Of a stretch of 55,204 bases of DNA, positions 8,600 to 17,010 are shown piece by piece (positions within the stretch are counted from its first letter, which is position 1; every line of letters begins with the position of its first letter). The notes under the pieces are model-generated. The model saw nothing but the letters and a program-made list of their open reading frames with translations, was not told where the DNA came from and did not search any database. This stretch comes from Terriglobia bacterium (GTDB lineage: Bacteria; Acidobacteriota; Terriglobia; UBA7540): assembly GCA_030038235.1 (NCBI GenBank), contig JASHPE010000080.1, positions 1-55,204 of the forward strand, read 5' to 3'. The translations under genes were made by a program, and so were the position numbers.

Positions 8600-11500
8600 A
8601 TGCCGGAAGTGAAGAGAGCGGACGCGCGTGCCAGCGAAGGCGCACCGAAAATCGACCAGTTTCTTCTGTACGCAGAGCGAAGCATCAAGCTCGGCCACGA
8701 TTGCCACGCGCTCGAAGGCGACTTGGGCATTCGGACGCCTCTGGAAACCTCGTCCGCCGCGGGCACGGCACCAGCGAGCGCAGGCACGGCCCAAGCGATC
8801 GCAGGCACAGCGCAACCCATCGCGGGCAGGCCACAACTCATCGTGGGCAGGCATAGCCGCTGCCGAAATTTGTTCTCGCCCTCGACGGCGCTCGAGATGT
8901 ATTCGGAAGTGCGCGACGTCTGGACCGGCTCGCTCGAACGCGTCCAAGACATCGGGATCGGCGCCGAACACGCGTTTCCGGAGAACATGCCTGAATTGCC
9001 GCTCGCGATTGCCAGCGGCCGCGGCACCGACACTACGCTCAACCGGTATGAGCAGACTTCCCTCGGCCCCGGCACGTACGGCAACCTGACCATGCTTTAT
9101 GAAAGCGAGCTGTGGCTGGCCGCCGGCGCCTATGTTTTCTCCAGCATCAGCATGGACGAGCACGCCCGGCTCTTTGCTCTTCCCGGCGGCGTGAGCGTTG
9201 GAATCCTCGGCGGGCTGTGGACGGACCGCAGCGCGAAAATCGTTCTCCACCGCGAAGACGCAAAAGCCGATCAGTTCTCGATCTCCGTCGCCGGCAGCGA
9301 TTCCTGGGAGAAATCGCCGGACCCGAAGCTGCAGCCCACCTCCTCCAGACCGGTGGTAGTGATTGGCGAGGAAGCGCATCTCCACGCGTTGCTCGCCGCG
9401 CCGCACGGCACGGTGCAATTGAGGCGCGGCGCTCGACTCAAAGGAGCCATGGCGGCCTTCGACATCGCCGCCGAGGACAACGTCCACGCCGAATTCCAGA
9501 GCGGTTTCCCGGTTCAGCCCGCGGGTCAGCAAGGTTCGCAGCAGTTGAGCGGCTATTTCGGAGTCCCCACTCCGCCCCTTCCCCTGCTCGGACCGGTGCC
9601 GCAAGACACTCAGATCTCGCTCGCCATCGGCCTGCCCGTCCGCAATCCCAGCGGCCTCAACAGCCAGATCGGACAGATCTCCGATCCCAAGAACGCGAAC
9701 TTCCGACAATTCATTTCCCAGGCAGACTTCAAGAACACCTACGGAGCAACCGATGCCGATTACCAGGCCCTGCAGAATTGGGCGGACGCGAGCGGCTTCA
9801 CGACCGTCGCAACCTATTCGAACAATCTTCTGCTGAGCGTTCAGGCGAGCGCCGCCATCATTGAGCAGGCGCTGTTCGTGAATTTGGTCTTCCGCCAGCG
9901 CCAGGACGGCAGCAGCTACGTGACTGTGGACCGCAATCCGTCGCTGAACCTCTCCGTGCCGATTCTCGAGATTAACGGTCTGAACGATTATGTCGTTCTG
10001 CGCCCGTTGGCAAATTCCACCGGCGCTTCGGGGAGCTTCAGCGCCGCGGACCTCCGCAATGCTTACCTGGGCGTGGGTTCCCCGCTTCAGTCGCTGGACG
10101 GTACGGGACAGGTGGTCGGCATCGTGGACTTCGCCACGTTCACCGCTTCCGACATTCCCGGCTACGCCGCCTTACAGTTCCCCGTTGAAGGGCAGCCGCC
10201 GCTGCCGGCGCCGAACGTGACGATCGTCGCCAGGGAAGGCGGAAATCCGACGAGCGGTTCGACCACCGAAGCCACGCTCGACGTCGACATGGTCTACGCC
10301 ATGGCTCCGGCCGCGCAGATTCTGTTCTTCCAAGGCAGCTCCGGCATCACCGGCCACCTGGATGACATCCTTCACGCTATGGCGACTTCGTCCACACCGC
10401 TCACGCTTGCCAGTTGCTCGCTCGGCTTCGGCTACAGCGACAATGCGAACCAGGCGCTGGGCGAAATGGCGATTACCGGCGTGACTTTCTTCACGGCGTC
10501 AGGCGACTCCGGCGACATCGGCACCAATGACCCCGGCAACCTGAAGTTCGTGAACCAGACGCTGGTGGGCGGAACATTCCTCAACACCAATTCGCTGATT
10601 TCGCCGCCGCCGAGCCCCGTCTATCCGAACCCATACTACTCCAGCGAAAACACTTGGACCGGCAAAGGATTCGCTACGGGCGGCGGCATTATGAACGGCG
10701 TGAACATTCCCGACTATCAGGTCGGCGTCAGCATGGCCACCAACGGCGGATCCACTCAATTCCGCAACTACCCGGACGTGGCCATGGTGGCTGCCAACGC
10801 CGAAATCTTCTTCCAGGGCGCTCCGGGGTCGATTGGCGGTACCAGCGTGGCGGCGCCGCTCTGGGCCGGCTTCATGGCGCTCGTTAACCAGTTCAATCAG
10901 CAGAACGGCGGCGCCGGCAAAGCGGGCTTCATCAATCCGACCCTCTACGACATCGGGCTCACCCGCGGAACCGCGGACGATCTCTACAGTGTTTGCTTCC
11001 ACGACATCGCCGACAACGGTAACAATGGTGTTGGCGGAGGCGGCAACGGGTTCAACGCGGTGGCGGGCTACGATCTGTGCACGGGCTGGGGCACGCCGCA
11101 AGCCGGCTTGATCAATCAGCTCGGCTCCCCCACGCCGCTCACGCCCAACCAGCCGCTTTCGCTGATCCGGTTCGTTATCACAACCGGCGCCGACGATGCC
11201 GGCGGAGGATTGCACGGCAGCAGCCAGACGGCGGACTGCTTCGTTCCCGGCGGAGGCGTCTTTACCTTGACGCTCAGGACCTCGAGCGACGCCAAATGGG
11301 ATAATGGATCGACCCATGAGGTCGACTTCCCCATCCCCGCGACCGACAACAACGGCAATCCGGTGCCGATGCTGACCGAGACTAAAGGCTTGACCGGAGT
11401 CCGCATCAATCTGGTCCAACATAATCCGGACTGGAGCGCCGATAACTGGGATATCGCGAACCTCCAGGTCAGCCTCTTCAACCCGGGCAGCCCGCAAGTG

Positions 11501-11638
11501 TGCCAGCTCAACCTGATCGGGACATCCGTGCTGCAGGACGGCAGCATCGGCCTGGTCCGGCTGAGCAAGAGCGCCGGCAGCAGCGGCAACGGTCCAAGCT
11601 CGCCGATTTTTTCGACGGGTCCAGGCTCGGGCTGCTAG
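8600..11638 (+). CDS. S53 family peptidase (sedolisin/kumamolisin-like) with N-terminal accessory domain
   Basis: 1012 residues. The start has a good site (AGGAGG, 7 bases before the ATG). The C-terminal half is a complete S53 serine-carboxyl peptidase: pro-kumamolisin domain about residues 320-465, catalytic E557 and D561 in EATLDVD, oxyanion D636 in SGDSGD, and S749 in GGTSVAAPLW. A C-terminal beta domain follows (about 845-1000). The first 300 residues are unusual: a 7-residue tandem repeat (about 54-88), then LGPGTYGNLTMLYESELWLA and AGAYVFSSISMDEHARLFA, resembling beta-helical polymer or adhesin domains. S53 enzymes are secreted, acid-active proteases, yet no classical signal peptide is visible. 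Acidobacteria often carry many S53 paralogues. Confidence 0.93.
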   Translation: MPEVKRADARASEGAPKIDQFLLYAERSIKLGHDCHALEGDLGIRTPLETSSAAGTAPASAGTAQAIAGTAQPIAGRPQLIVGRHSRCRNLFSPSTALEMYSEVRDVWTGSLERVQDIGIGAEHAFPENMPELPLAIASGRGTDTTLNRYEQTSLGPGTYGNLTMLYESELWLAAGAYVFSSISMDEHARLFALPGGVSVGILGGLWTDRSAKIVLHREDAKADQFSISVAGSDSWEKSPDPKLQPTSSRPVVVIGEEAHLHALLAAPHGTVQLRRGARLKGAMAAFDIAAEDNVHAEFQSGFPVQPAGQQGSQQLSGYFGVPTPPLPLLGPVPQDTQISLAIGLPVRNPSGLNSQIGQISDPKNANFRQFISQADFKNTYGATDADYQALQNWADASGFTTVATYSNNLLLSVQASAAIIEQALFVNLVFRQRQDGSSYVTVDRNPSLNLSVPILEINGLNDYVVLRPLANSTGASGSFSAADLRNAYLGVGSPLQSLDGTGQVVGIVDFATFTASDIPGYAALQFPVEGQPPLPAPNVTIVAREGGNPTSGSTTEATLDVDMVYAMAPAAQILFFQGSSGITGHLDDILHAMATSSTPLTLASCSLGFGYSDNANQALGEMAITGVTFFTASGDSGDIGTNDPGNLKFVNQTLVGGTFLNTNSLISPPPSPVYPNPYYSSENTWTGKGFATGGGIMNGVNIPDYQVGVSMATNGGSTQFRNYPDVAMVAANAEIFFQGAPGSIGGTSVAAPLWAGFMALVNQFNQQNGGAGKAGFINPTLYDIGLTRGTADDLYSVCFHDIADNGNNGVGGGGNGFNAVAGYDLCTGWGTPQAGLINQLGSPTPLTPNQPLSLIRFVITTGADDAGGGLHGSSQTADCFVPGGGVFTLTLRTSSDAKWDNGSTHEVDFPIPATDNNGNPVPMLTETKGLTGVRINLVQHNPDWSADNWDIANLQVSLFNPGSPQVCQLNLIGTSVLQDGSIGLVRLSKSAGSSGNGPSSPIFSTGPGSGC
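8759..8863 (+). repeat. 21-bp tandem repeat, five units, coding
   Basis: Five consecutive 21-base units (starting at 8759, 8780, 8801, 8822, 8843) inside the S53 gene encode AGTAPAS, AGTAQAI, AGTAQPI, AGRPQLI and VGRHSRC. The last units are degenerate. The array keeps frame and makes a low-complexity Ala/Gly/Thr linker before the polymer-like domain. Confidence 0.75.
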
Positions 11639-11959
11639 GCTGCGCTCAAGCTGCTCGCGTGCGCACGCTCAATTGAAAGAGCGGGGGCGGCATCGGCAGA
11701 AATTCGTGGGTGGCCTCGGCGACGTATCGAGGCCCGAAAGCGGAGAGCCGGGCGCGCCGCCAAGCGGGCGCATCTTTGGCCCTGGCCATTCGTAGGCGGG
11801 ACGCTCGCCGGCAGGTGGATCTCAATGCTAAAGGCCTATATCTCATGCCGGACTCAACGCCGCACGCCTGATTCGGAGCGAGCAGGCCAAGCCCGGGTTC
11901 CTCGCAATTAGACTTCCAAGCTATACCAACTCTAGGCTAGATAATGCAAATTAAATTGC

Positions 11960-11988
11960 TTGACATTTGGCTAGTCATATGCTATGCT
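11960..11988 (+). promoter_or_regulatory. Near-consensus sigma-70 promoter with no gene downstream
   Basis: TTGACA at 11960-11965, a 17-base spacer, and TATGCT at 11983-11988. The -35 is perfect and the -10 matches 5 of 6. Transcription would start near 11995 and run into a hairpin-containing region with no open gene until ubiX, 540 bases away. Confidence 0.6.
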
Positions 11989-12284
11989 TTCGCCGGGAAT
12001 GATCCTCTCACTCCCCGCTAGAGGCGTCTGAGAGGCTCTGACCCGGGTGGCTCTCCAAAGCCACCAAACCCATTACGGTTAAAGGTAATTAGATCAGTAG
12101 GATAGGCCACATCGTGTTCACTCCAAACCCAACTCGATTAAATCCTTCAAATACAGTGACTTATCCCTCAAAAATGACCTGTTTTTCGACAAAGGGTAGT
12201 GGCACGCGTGATTGGTCGTGTGCGCCGGCCTCGCCGCTCTGTAAATTCACTCTGATCGGGGGTTCGGGAGGGCTCTGGAGCAGA

Positions 12285-12305
12285 GCCGGGATGTCCTTTA
12301 GAATC
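12285..12305 (+). repeat. Dispersed GGAATGTC-TAGAATC repeat, copy 1
   Basis: Copy reads CCGGGATGTCCTTTAGAATC. The same 20-21 base motif occurs near 18045, 18253, 18306, 18452 and 29503, always outside recognised genes. Confidence 0.5.
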
Positions 12306-12333
12306 ACGGCAAAATGGCTGCGGGTGGCAATAG

Positions 12334-12475
12334 GAGTTGACAGTCGACAGTTGACACTCGATAGGACACGGCAATTGCAGCCAAAAACTGGGAAAGGCGA
12401 TTACGTACCAGATTTTAACCCATCGAGAGCGAGGTGCCAGTGAATGGAGAACTGTTGACTGTCGACTGGCAACTC
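12334..12475. repeat. Inverted repeat of GTCGAC-centred 18-mers
   Basis: GAGTTGACAGTCGACAGT at 12334-12351 and ACTGTCGACTGGCAACTC at 12458-12475 are reverse complements with one mismatch. Similar TTGACA/GACAACTGAC strings occur at 28641 and 41465-41550, so this belongs to a low-complexity repeat class of this genome's intergenic DNA. Confidence 0.5.
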
Positions 12476-12528
12476 TTCCCAAGACCGGCTTCCTTGACTT
12501 CACTTCACCCCCCGCCTAACATCGCGCC

Positions 12529-13182
12529 ATGGCTCCCAAGAGCATCCAATCCGCTTCCGGCAGCACGATGCACGCTGCCAAGAGTATCGTCCTCGCGGTG
12601 ACGGGCGCGAGCGGTGCGATTTTCGCCCGGCGAACGCTGCAGATGCTCGAAGCCGACGAGCGCGTCGGGAAGATCCACCTTGTGATCTCGGGAAGCGGCC
12701 TTAAGGTCCTGCGCGATGAACTCAGGATGGACGTGGCCAGGTCCGCCGCGATTCCCGGGCAACTGGCAGAGCGCGCCACGCGCAAGACCGCTTATCTGCT
12801 CGACTCCGACGTGGGCGCCGCGATCGCCAGCGGCTCCTATCGCGTCGATGGAATGCTGGTGATCCCCTGCACCACCGGCTGCCTCGCGCAGGTGGCGAAC
12901 GGCATCTCTTCGACGCTGATCGAGCGCGCCGCCGACGTCTGCCTCAAGGAGGGCCGCAAGTTGATCCTGGCCATTCGCGACACCCCTTTCAGCCGCGTCC
13001 ACCTGGAGAATATGCTCAAGGCGCAGCAAGCCGGCGCCGACATTTTCCCCATCATTCCCGCGTACTATCACGCTCCGCAGACCATCGACGACCTCGTGAC
13101 GCAGTTCTGCTGCCGGGTGCTGGCGCATCTTGGACTGGAGCAGGCGGCGCAGTTTCGATGGCAGGGAGAGACGGCGCGCTGA
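12529..13182 (+). CDS. ubiX: Flavin prenyltransferase UbiX
   Basis: 217 residues, slightly longer than usual because of about 15 extra N-terminal residues; a second start (MHAAKSIVLAVTG) lies 39 bases in. Family signatures: VLAVTGASGAIFARRTL (FMN-binding Rossmann start), HLVISGSGLKVL, MLVIPCTTGCLAQVANGISS and the C-terminal PIIPAYYHAPQTIDDLV. UbiX attaches a dimethylallyl unit to FMN, producing the prenyl-FMN cofactor of UbiD-type decarboxylases. In the futalosine route such a decarboxylase acts on the aromatic intermediate, consistent with mqnP and mqnE nearby. Cytoplasmic. Probably first gene of ubiX-hypothetical-mqnP. Confidence 0.95.
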   Translation: MAPKSIQSASGSTMHAAKSIVLAVTGASGAIFARRTLQMLEADERVGKIHLVISGSGLKVLRDELRMDVARSAAIPGQLAERATRKTAYLLDSDVGAAIASGSYRVDGMLVIPCTTGCLAQVANGISSTLIERAADVCLKEGRKLILAIRDTPFSRVHLENMLKAQQAGADIFPIIPAYYHAPQTIDDLVTQFCCRVLAHLGLEQAAQFRWQGETAR

Positions 13183-13268
13183 AGCAGGCAACGTATGCGC
13201 AAGGGCGCAAATCTCATTGAGTGAGAGTACCGGGTTTGAGCGCCGAAGCGCGCGAAAGGGTGGATTTT

Positions 13269-13736
13269 ATGAAGACGTGGTCTTGGGCGCTGGCGATGGT
13301 GCTCGGGCTCGCCATGGCAACTAGCTGCCCAGGCCAGTCTGGCACGGGCAGTTCTGATCCAAATGGCACCGGCGGATCGGCGGGGCGCGCGGTGATCTAC
13401 GTGATGCCCAACGCCTTGATGAGCGCGGACGGAAGCAACTCGCAGGTGGTGGTGGACTCGTCGCACAACGGCAAGGAGCCGCAGGTTGCCAAAGTCTACC
13501 AGGAGCTCCAGCACAACAAGAGTTGCCGGGATTTTTCCGAGAACATGATCAAGGAGAAGGCCAACTATTTCCTGCTGCTGCAGCACGGCGGTGGATGGGG
13601 CAATCGCTGGGCTGTTTCGGGCAAAGATGGCAGCGTCATTGCATCCGGCCAGGCGATCAGCGTGGGGAAATCCGTCACCGACGCCTGCATGGCCATCGCA
13701 AAAGACTGGAAGGCGTCCGCGGGTGCCGCTCGATAG
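13269..13736 (+). CDS. Hypothetical secreted protein between ubiX and mqnP
   Basis: 155 residues from the ATG at 13269, which has a GGTGG-type binding site and opens directly into a signal sequence (WSWALAMVLGLAMATSC). The ATSC stretch could be a weak lipobox, so either a lipoprotein or a cleaved secreted protein. A Gly/Ser/Thr linker is followed by AVIYVMPNALMSADGSNSQV and NYFLLLQHGGGWGNRWAVSG, a compact alpha/beta domain I do not recognise. It lies 86 bases after ubiX and 52 before mqnP on the same strand, so probably co-transcribed with menaquinone genes, but an export signal argues against an enzymatic role in that pathway. Confidence 0.75.
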   Translation: MKTWSWALAMVLGLAMATSCPGQSGTGSSDPNGTGGSAGRAVIYVMPNALMSADGSNSQVVVDSSHNGKEPQVAKVYQELQHNKSCRDFSENMIKEKANYFLLLQHGGGWGNRWAVSGKDGSVIASGQAISVGKSVTDACMAIAKDWKASAGAAR

Positions 13737-13788
13737 CCGCTTCGTGGTTCCATTGACTTCTCATAGTCTGTTCTCACAACATATTTCG

Positions 13789-14655
13789 ATGAACACTAGC
13801 GTGCTCGGGCGCATTCGCACCACGCTCGAGATGATTAAATTCGAGCACTCCGTTTTCGCGCTGCCGTTTGCGTTGACCGGAGCTGTCCTCGCGCTGCACG
13901 GGATGCCGGCGTGGCGCCAGTTGCTTTGGATCGTCGTCGCGATGGTCGGAGCGCGCAGCGCCGCCATGACGTTTAATCGCATCGCCGATCTTCGCATTGA
14001 CGCCGCCAATCCGCGCACGCGCATGCGCGCGCTGCCCGCAGGCCACCTGTCGCTCGCCTTCGCGGCCGGATTCACGGTCATCTCGTGCGGCGTGCTGATG
14101 CTCGCGGCCTATGAGTTGAATCCGCTGGCGTTCAAGCTCGCGCCCATCGTGATCGCGCTGCTGCTCGGCTACTCCTACACCAAGCGCTTCACGTTCCTGT
14201 CTCATCTTGTGCTCGGACTGTGCCTCGGCCTGTCACCAATTGCCGCTTCGATTGCGCTGCGCGGCGAAGTGGACAGCGGCATTCTGCTGCTGGGGCTAGC
14301 GGTGATGTTCTGGGTGGCGGGCTTTGACTTGATCTACGCCTGCCAGGACGTGGACTTCGATCGCGAGCGCGGACTCTTCTCGGTCCCCGCGCGTTTCGGC
14401 ATCCGCACGGCGTTGTGGACGTCCGGCGTGCTGCACGTTGCCATGCTGATCCTGCTGGTCGCGGTGGCGCGCATCGAAGGTCTCGGCTGGCTGGCGTTCG
14501 CCGGCCTGGTGCTGGTCGCGGTCCTGCTCGCCTACGAGCACGGCCTGGTGCGTCCTTCAGACCTTTCGCGTTTGAACGCCGCTTTCTTTAACATCAACGG
14601 ATATGTGAGCGTGCTCTTCTTCGCCACATGGGCCGCGGACGTATTGATCCATTAA
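13789..14655 (+). CDS. mqnP: UbiA-family prenyltransferase MqnP
   Basis: 288 residues from the ATG at 13789. An integral membrane protein with seven to nine hydrophobic helices. The two Asp-rich motifs binding the prenyl diphosphate are NRIADLRIDAANPRT (about residue 63) and DVDFDRERGLFSVP (about residue 187). The context (ubiX upstream, mqnE downstream) and the opening IRTTLEMIKFEHSVFALPF fit MqnP, which prenylates the aromatic ring in the futalosine menaquinone pathway. A general UbiA or 4-hydroxybenzoate polyprenyltransferase label is the alternative. An upstream in-frame start at 13591 would overlap the previous gene and is unlikely. Confidence 0.9.
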   Translation: MNTSVLGRIRTTLEMIKFEHSVFALPFALTGAVLALHGMPAWRQLLWIVVAMVGARSAAMTFNRIADLRIDAANPRTRMRALPAGHLSLAFAAGFTVISCGVLMLAAYELNPLAFKLAPIVIALLLGYSYTKRFTFLSHLVLGLCLGLSPIAASIALRGEVDSGILLLGLAVMFWVAGFDLIYACQDVDFDRERGLFSVPARFGIRTALWTSGVLHVAMLILLVAVARIEGLGWLAFAGLVLVAVLLAYEHGLVRPSDLSRLNAAFFNINGYVSVLFFATWAADVLIH

Positions 14656-14717
14656 ACGGCTGCCGGCATCAACCCAAACGATTCCGAATTCCCTGTTTCG
14701 CTTTTCGAGTTTCGAAC

Positions 14718-15029
14718 TTAATGCGTGGTTGCGGTAGTGGGAAGTTCCCTGAGGACGAGAGAATCGAAAATCGCGAGCACTTCTTTTCTGTACTGCAGCA
14801 TTCGCTCGACCGTAGCGCGGTACCATGGATCGCCCGCTGCCAGCCGCCGCCAGCGCTCCAGCACCTTTGGCGACACGTCGATGTCTTCCCGCAGTTTCTC
14901 CAGCGGATACCCGCGCAGGAAGAGCGCGTAGAAGAACGCGGCCTCGTAGCGAGGCTCGTTCAACTGTGGTTCGCCGGCAGCCATTCTTCCGGCGACCACC
15001 TCCAGTGGCGTGCTCGGTGTCAGACCCAT
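14718..15029 (-). CDS. Small conserved acidobacterial protein, DNA-binding-like
   Basis: 103 residues, opposite in strand to mqnP and mqnE. The sequence GLTPSTPLEVVAGRMAAGE, YEAAFFYALFLRGYPLEKL and DIDVSPKVLERWRR has the look of a conserved helical protein; the PLEKLREDIDVSPKVLERW part resembles a helix-turn-helix. I believe similar proteins occur in other Acidobacteria, but the family has no name I can give. TTGACA lies at about 15050 on the minus strand, close to the start codon, so the mRNA may have a very short leader. The product could regulate the flanking menaquinone genes, but there is no direct evidence. Confidence 0.7.
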   Translation of the reverse strand: MGLTPSTPLEVVAGRMAAGEPQLNEPRYEAAFFYALFLRGYPLEKLREDIDVSPKVLERWRRLAAGDPWYRATVERMLQYRKEVLAIFDSLVLRELPTTATTH

Positions 15030-15298
15030 AAAGAACTATCCTAAACCCCTTGTCAAGCCCCGAACCAATATTGATGCGGGTCTGCTCGGGTTCGATGCAG
15101 AGCAAACATAGTGCCAAACTAGGCGCGGACCCGATAATTTAGCATTGTTGTAACCTGGTCTCCACGCAACTGCGTTAGTTGGATGACCCGGGACTTCTGC
15201 GTGCGGGGCCGACAGGCATTAGATGCACGTCCGATGCGGTAGACGCTCGATTTCACGCGTTTGCCAGCACCTCGACTCGCAGTTTAGAATGGACTTTC

Positions 15299-16435
15299 AT
15301 GGCTTCCGCAAACCTACTTCTCAGTGACGCTGCGCTCGAGCCGATCGCGGCCAAAGTACTGGCTGGCGAACGCCTGAGCTTCGAGGACGGCGTCGCGCTT
15401 TACAAATCGCACGACCTGCTCGCGATCGGCTATCTCGCCAACCACGTGCGCGAAAAGCTGCACGGCAATGCCACGTACTTCAACGTCAATCGCCACATCA
15501 ATCCCACCAACGTCTGCGTGGCCAGTTGCAAGCTCTGCGCTTTCGGACGCAAGCCCGACGCCGAGGGCGCGTACACGATGGCGCTCGATGAGGCTTTCCG
15601 GCGCGCGGGGGAAGGCTGGACCGAAGCCGTCACTGAATTTCATATCGTGGGCGGACTGCATCCCGATCTGCCGTTCGATTACTATCTCGATCTGCTGCGC
15701 GGCCTGAAGGAGCGATTTCCCAGCGTCCACCTCAAGGCTTTCACCGCGGTCGAGATCGGCTACTACTCGCACATCACGCGGCTTTCCATTCGCGAGGTGC
15801 TGGAGAAGATGAAAGACGCCGGTCTCGGATCGCTTCCGGGCGGCGGCGCTGAGATCTTCGCGCCCGCCGTGCGCCGCGTGATCTGTGACCACAAGATCGG
15901 CGCTTATACCTGGCTGAAGACGCATCGCATCGCGCACGAGCTCGGCCTGCACTCGAACGCGACGATGCTTTACGGGCACATCGAGTCCGCCGAGGATCGC
16001 GTCGATCATCTGCTGCAACTGCGCGGTCTGCAAGACCAGACTCGCGGATTCCAGACCTTTATTCCGCTGGCGTTTCATCCCGCCAATACCGAGCTCGGCA
16101 AGCTCGTGCCGCACGACGAGACCACCGGCTTCATGGACCTGAAGAACGTGGCAGTCTCGCGTCTGCTGCTCGACAATTTCCCGCACATCAAGGCCTACTG
16201 GATCATGATGACGCCGCGCGTGGCCCAGGTGGCTCTGCGCTTCGGCGCCGACGATCTCGACGGCACCGTGGTGGAAGAGAAGATCTATCACGATGCCGGC
16301 GCGTCCACACCCCAGGCGCTGGCGCGGCGCGACATCGTGCGGCTCATCCGCGACGCCGGGCGCGAACCCATCGAGCGCGACACGCTCTATCGTCCGGTCA
16401 CGCGCACCGAAACCACGGTCAGCGTGCAGGTGTAG
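15299..16435 (+). CDS. mqnE: Aminodeoxyfutalosine synthase MqnE (radical SAM)
   Basis: 378 residues from the ATG at 15299. The radical SAM cluster motif is CVASCKLCAF (Cx3Cx2C, about residue 78) inside NVNRHINPTNVCVASCKLC, diagnostic for MqnE rather than its paralogue MqnC. Further support: EFHIVGGLHPDLPFDYY, GGGAEIFAPAVRR, FIPLAFHPANTELG and KAYWIMMTPRVAQ. MqnE joins the adenosyl radical to 3-enolpyruvylbenzoate (the MqnA product), giving aminodeoxyfutalosine. Cytoplasmic iron-sulfur enzyme. The last 25 codons are duplicated 1,121 bases downstream (see the repeat entries), so the present 3' end may have been replaced or duplicated. The stop TAG is intact. Confidence 0.95.
   Translation: MASANLLLSDAALEPIAAKVLAGERLSFEDGVALYKSHDLLAIGYLANHVREKLHGNATYFNVNRHINPTNVCVASCKLCAFGRKPDAEGAYTMALDEAFRRAGEGWTEAVTEFHIVGGLHPDLPFDYYLDLLRGLKERFPSVHLKAFTAVEIGYYSHITRLSIREVLEKMKDAGLGSLPGGGAEIFAPAVRRVICDHKIGAYTWLKTHRIAHELGLHSNATMLYGHIESAEDRVDHLLQLRGLQDQTRGFQTFIPLAFHPANTELGKLVPHDETTGFMDLKNVAVSRLLLDNFPHIKAYWIMMTPRVAQVALRFGADDLDGTVVEEKIYHDAGASTPQALARRDIVRLIRDAGREPIERDTLYRPVTRTETTVSVQV
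16361..16425 (+). repeat. Long direct repeat, left copy (inside mqnE 3' end)
   Basis: 65 bases matching 17482-17546 at 63 positions; the two differences (16381 C/T, 16387 C/G) are both synonymous third-codon changes in Asp and Leu codons. Similarity continues weakly to GTGTAGGC, which includes the stop. The two copies bracket the MntA/HepT module. Confidence 0.85.
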
Positions 16436-16590
16436 GCAGACGATTCTCGAAGCGATGTCGCCGCCCGGCTGGATGGCGCAGAGCGAAGCTCTGCGATTTC
16501 GTGAAGCGATCGAATTGCGTGAGTTGCACATCTTCGATGTGCGCCAGCCAGGCGTCTCGCTGCCCTTCGAGCCCGGCGAGCGCAAGCAGG

Positions 16591-16619
16591 TTGTGGTTAA
16601 GATAGTAGATATAGTAGAT
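16591..16619 (+). promoter_or_regulatory. Possible promoter/operator of the mntA-hepT operon
   Basis: A tandem 9-base repeat ATAGTAGAT-ATAGTAGAT (16602-16619) lies 70 bases before mntA in a locally AT-rich patch and includes TATAGT (16610-16615), a plausible -10. Such short repeats upstream of toxin-antitoxin operons are often autoregulator sites; no binding evidence here. Confidence 0.35.
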
Positions 16620-16689
16620 GACTGCGGCACTGAGAGCTTGAGAATCCTGAAGATCACATAGGGGCCGGCCCGCAGCCGGACATCCGAGT

Positions 16690-17010
16690 ATGCCAAACCA
16701 CCTCCAGATAGAATTCCCAGAGGACAAGATCGCCGCCTTCTGCCGGCGCCACCGTATCCGCGAGCTGGCTCTCTTCGGGTCGGTTCTGAGGGAAGATTTC
16801 CGCGCCGACAGCGACGTGGACGTTCTAGTGGATTTCGAGCCGGAGAGCCATCACGGCCTCTTTGATTTGGAGCGCATGCAGTCGGAGCTGGAAGAGATTT
16901 TGGGACGCAAGGTGGACTTCATCGAACGGTCGGCAATTGAAAAGAGCCGAAACTACATCCGGCGAAGAGCCATTTTGAGCTCGGCGGAAACTGTTTATGC
17001 GTCGCGATGA
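16690..17010 (+). CDS. mntA: MntA-type minimal nucleotidyltransferase antitoxin
   Basis: 106 residues. The core LALFGSVLREDFRADSDVDV fits the GSx10DxD signature of minimal nucleotidyltransferases, followed by VLVDFEP and FLDLERM-like LFDLERMQSELEEILGRKVD. In the MntA/HepT system this protein adds AMP units to a tyrosine of the HEPN toxin HepT and so neutralises it. The gene overlaps hepT by 14 bases (TGA at 17008-17010; hepT ATG at 16997), the usual coupled arrangement. The reading frame and catalytic residues are intact although the toxin is frameshifted. Confidence 0.9.
   Translation: MPNHLQIEFPEDKIAAFCRRHRIRELALFGSVLREDFRADSDVDVLVDFEPESHHGLFDLERMQSELEEILGRKVDFIERSAIEKSRNYIRRRAILSSAETVYASR

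Larger units (their letters stand above)
11639..12528. other. 890-base gene-poor region, AT-richer in the middle
   Basis: No convincing coding sequence on either strand. From about 11900 to 12200 the base composition is clearly more AT-rich than the neighbours. The stretch holds a near-consensus sigma-70 promoter (11960-11988), two hairpins just downstream (CCTCTCA/TGAGAGG at 12004-12035 and GGTGGCT/AGCCACC around 12047-12065), a dispersed-repeat copy (12285-12305) and an inverted repeat (12334-12475). It looks like a scar of lost accessory DNA or the locus of a non-coding transcript. Confidence 0.45.

Noticed and set aside
11646-11846. 66-codon minus-strand open frame after the S53 gene
   Set aside because: Arg/Ala-rich composition typical of antisense frames in GC-rich DNA, no binding site, no recognisable domain.
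12001-12100. TPP riboswitch suspected from CTGAGAGG followed by ACCC
   Set aside because: The second conserved half (ACCTGATCTGG-like) is absent and no thiamine gene follows.
15314-16696. Long open frame antisense to mqnE (460 codons)
   Set aside because: Shadow of mqnE; Arg/His/Val-rich with no domain. Its length reflects GC-rich codon use on the sense strand.
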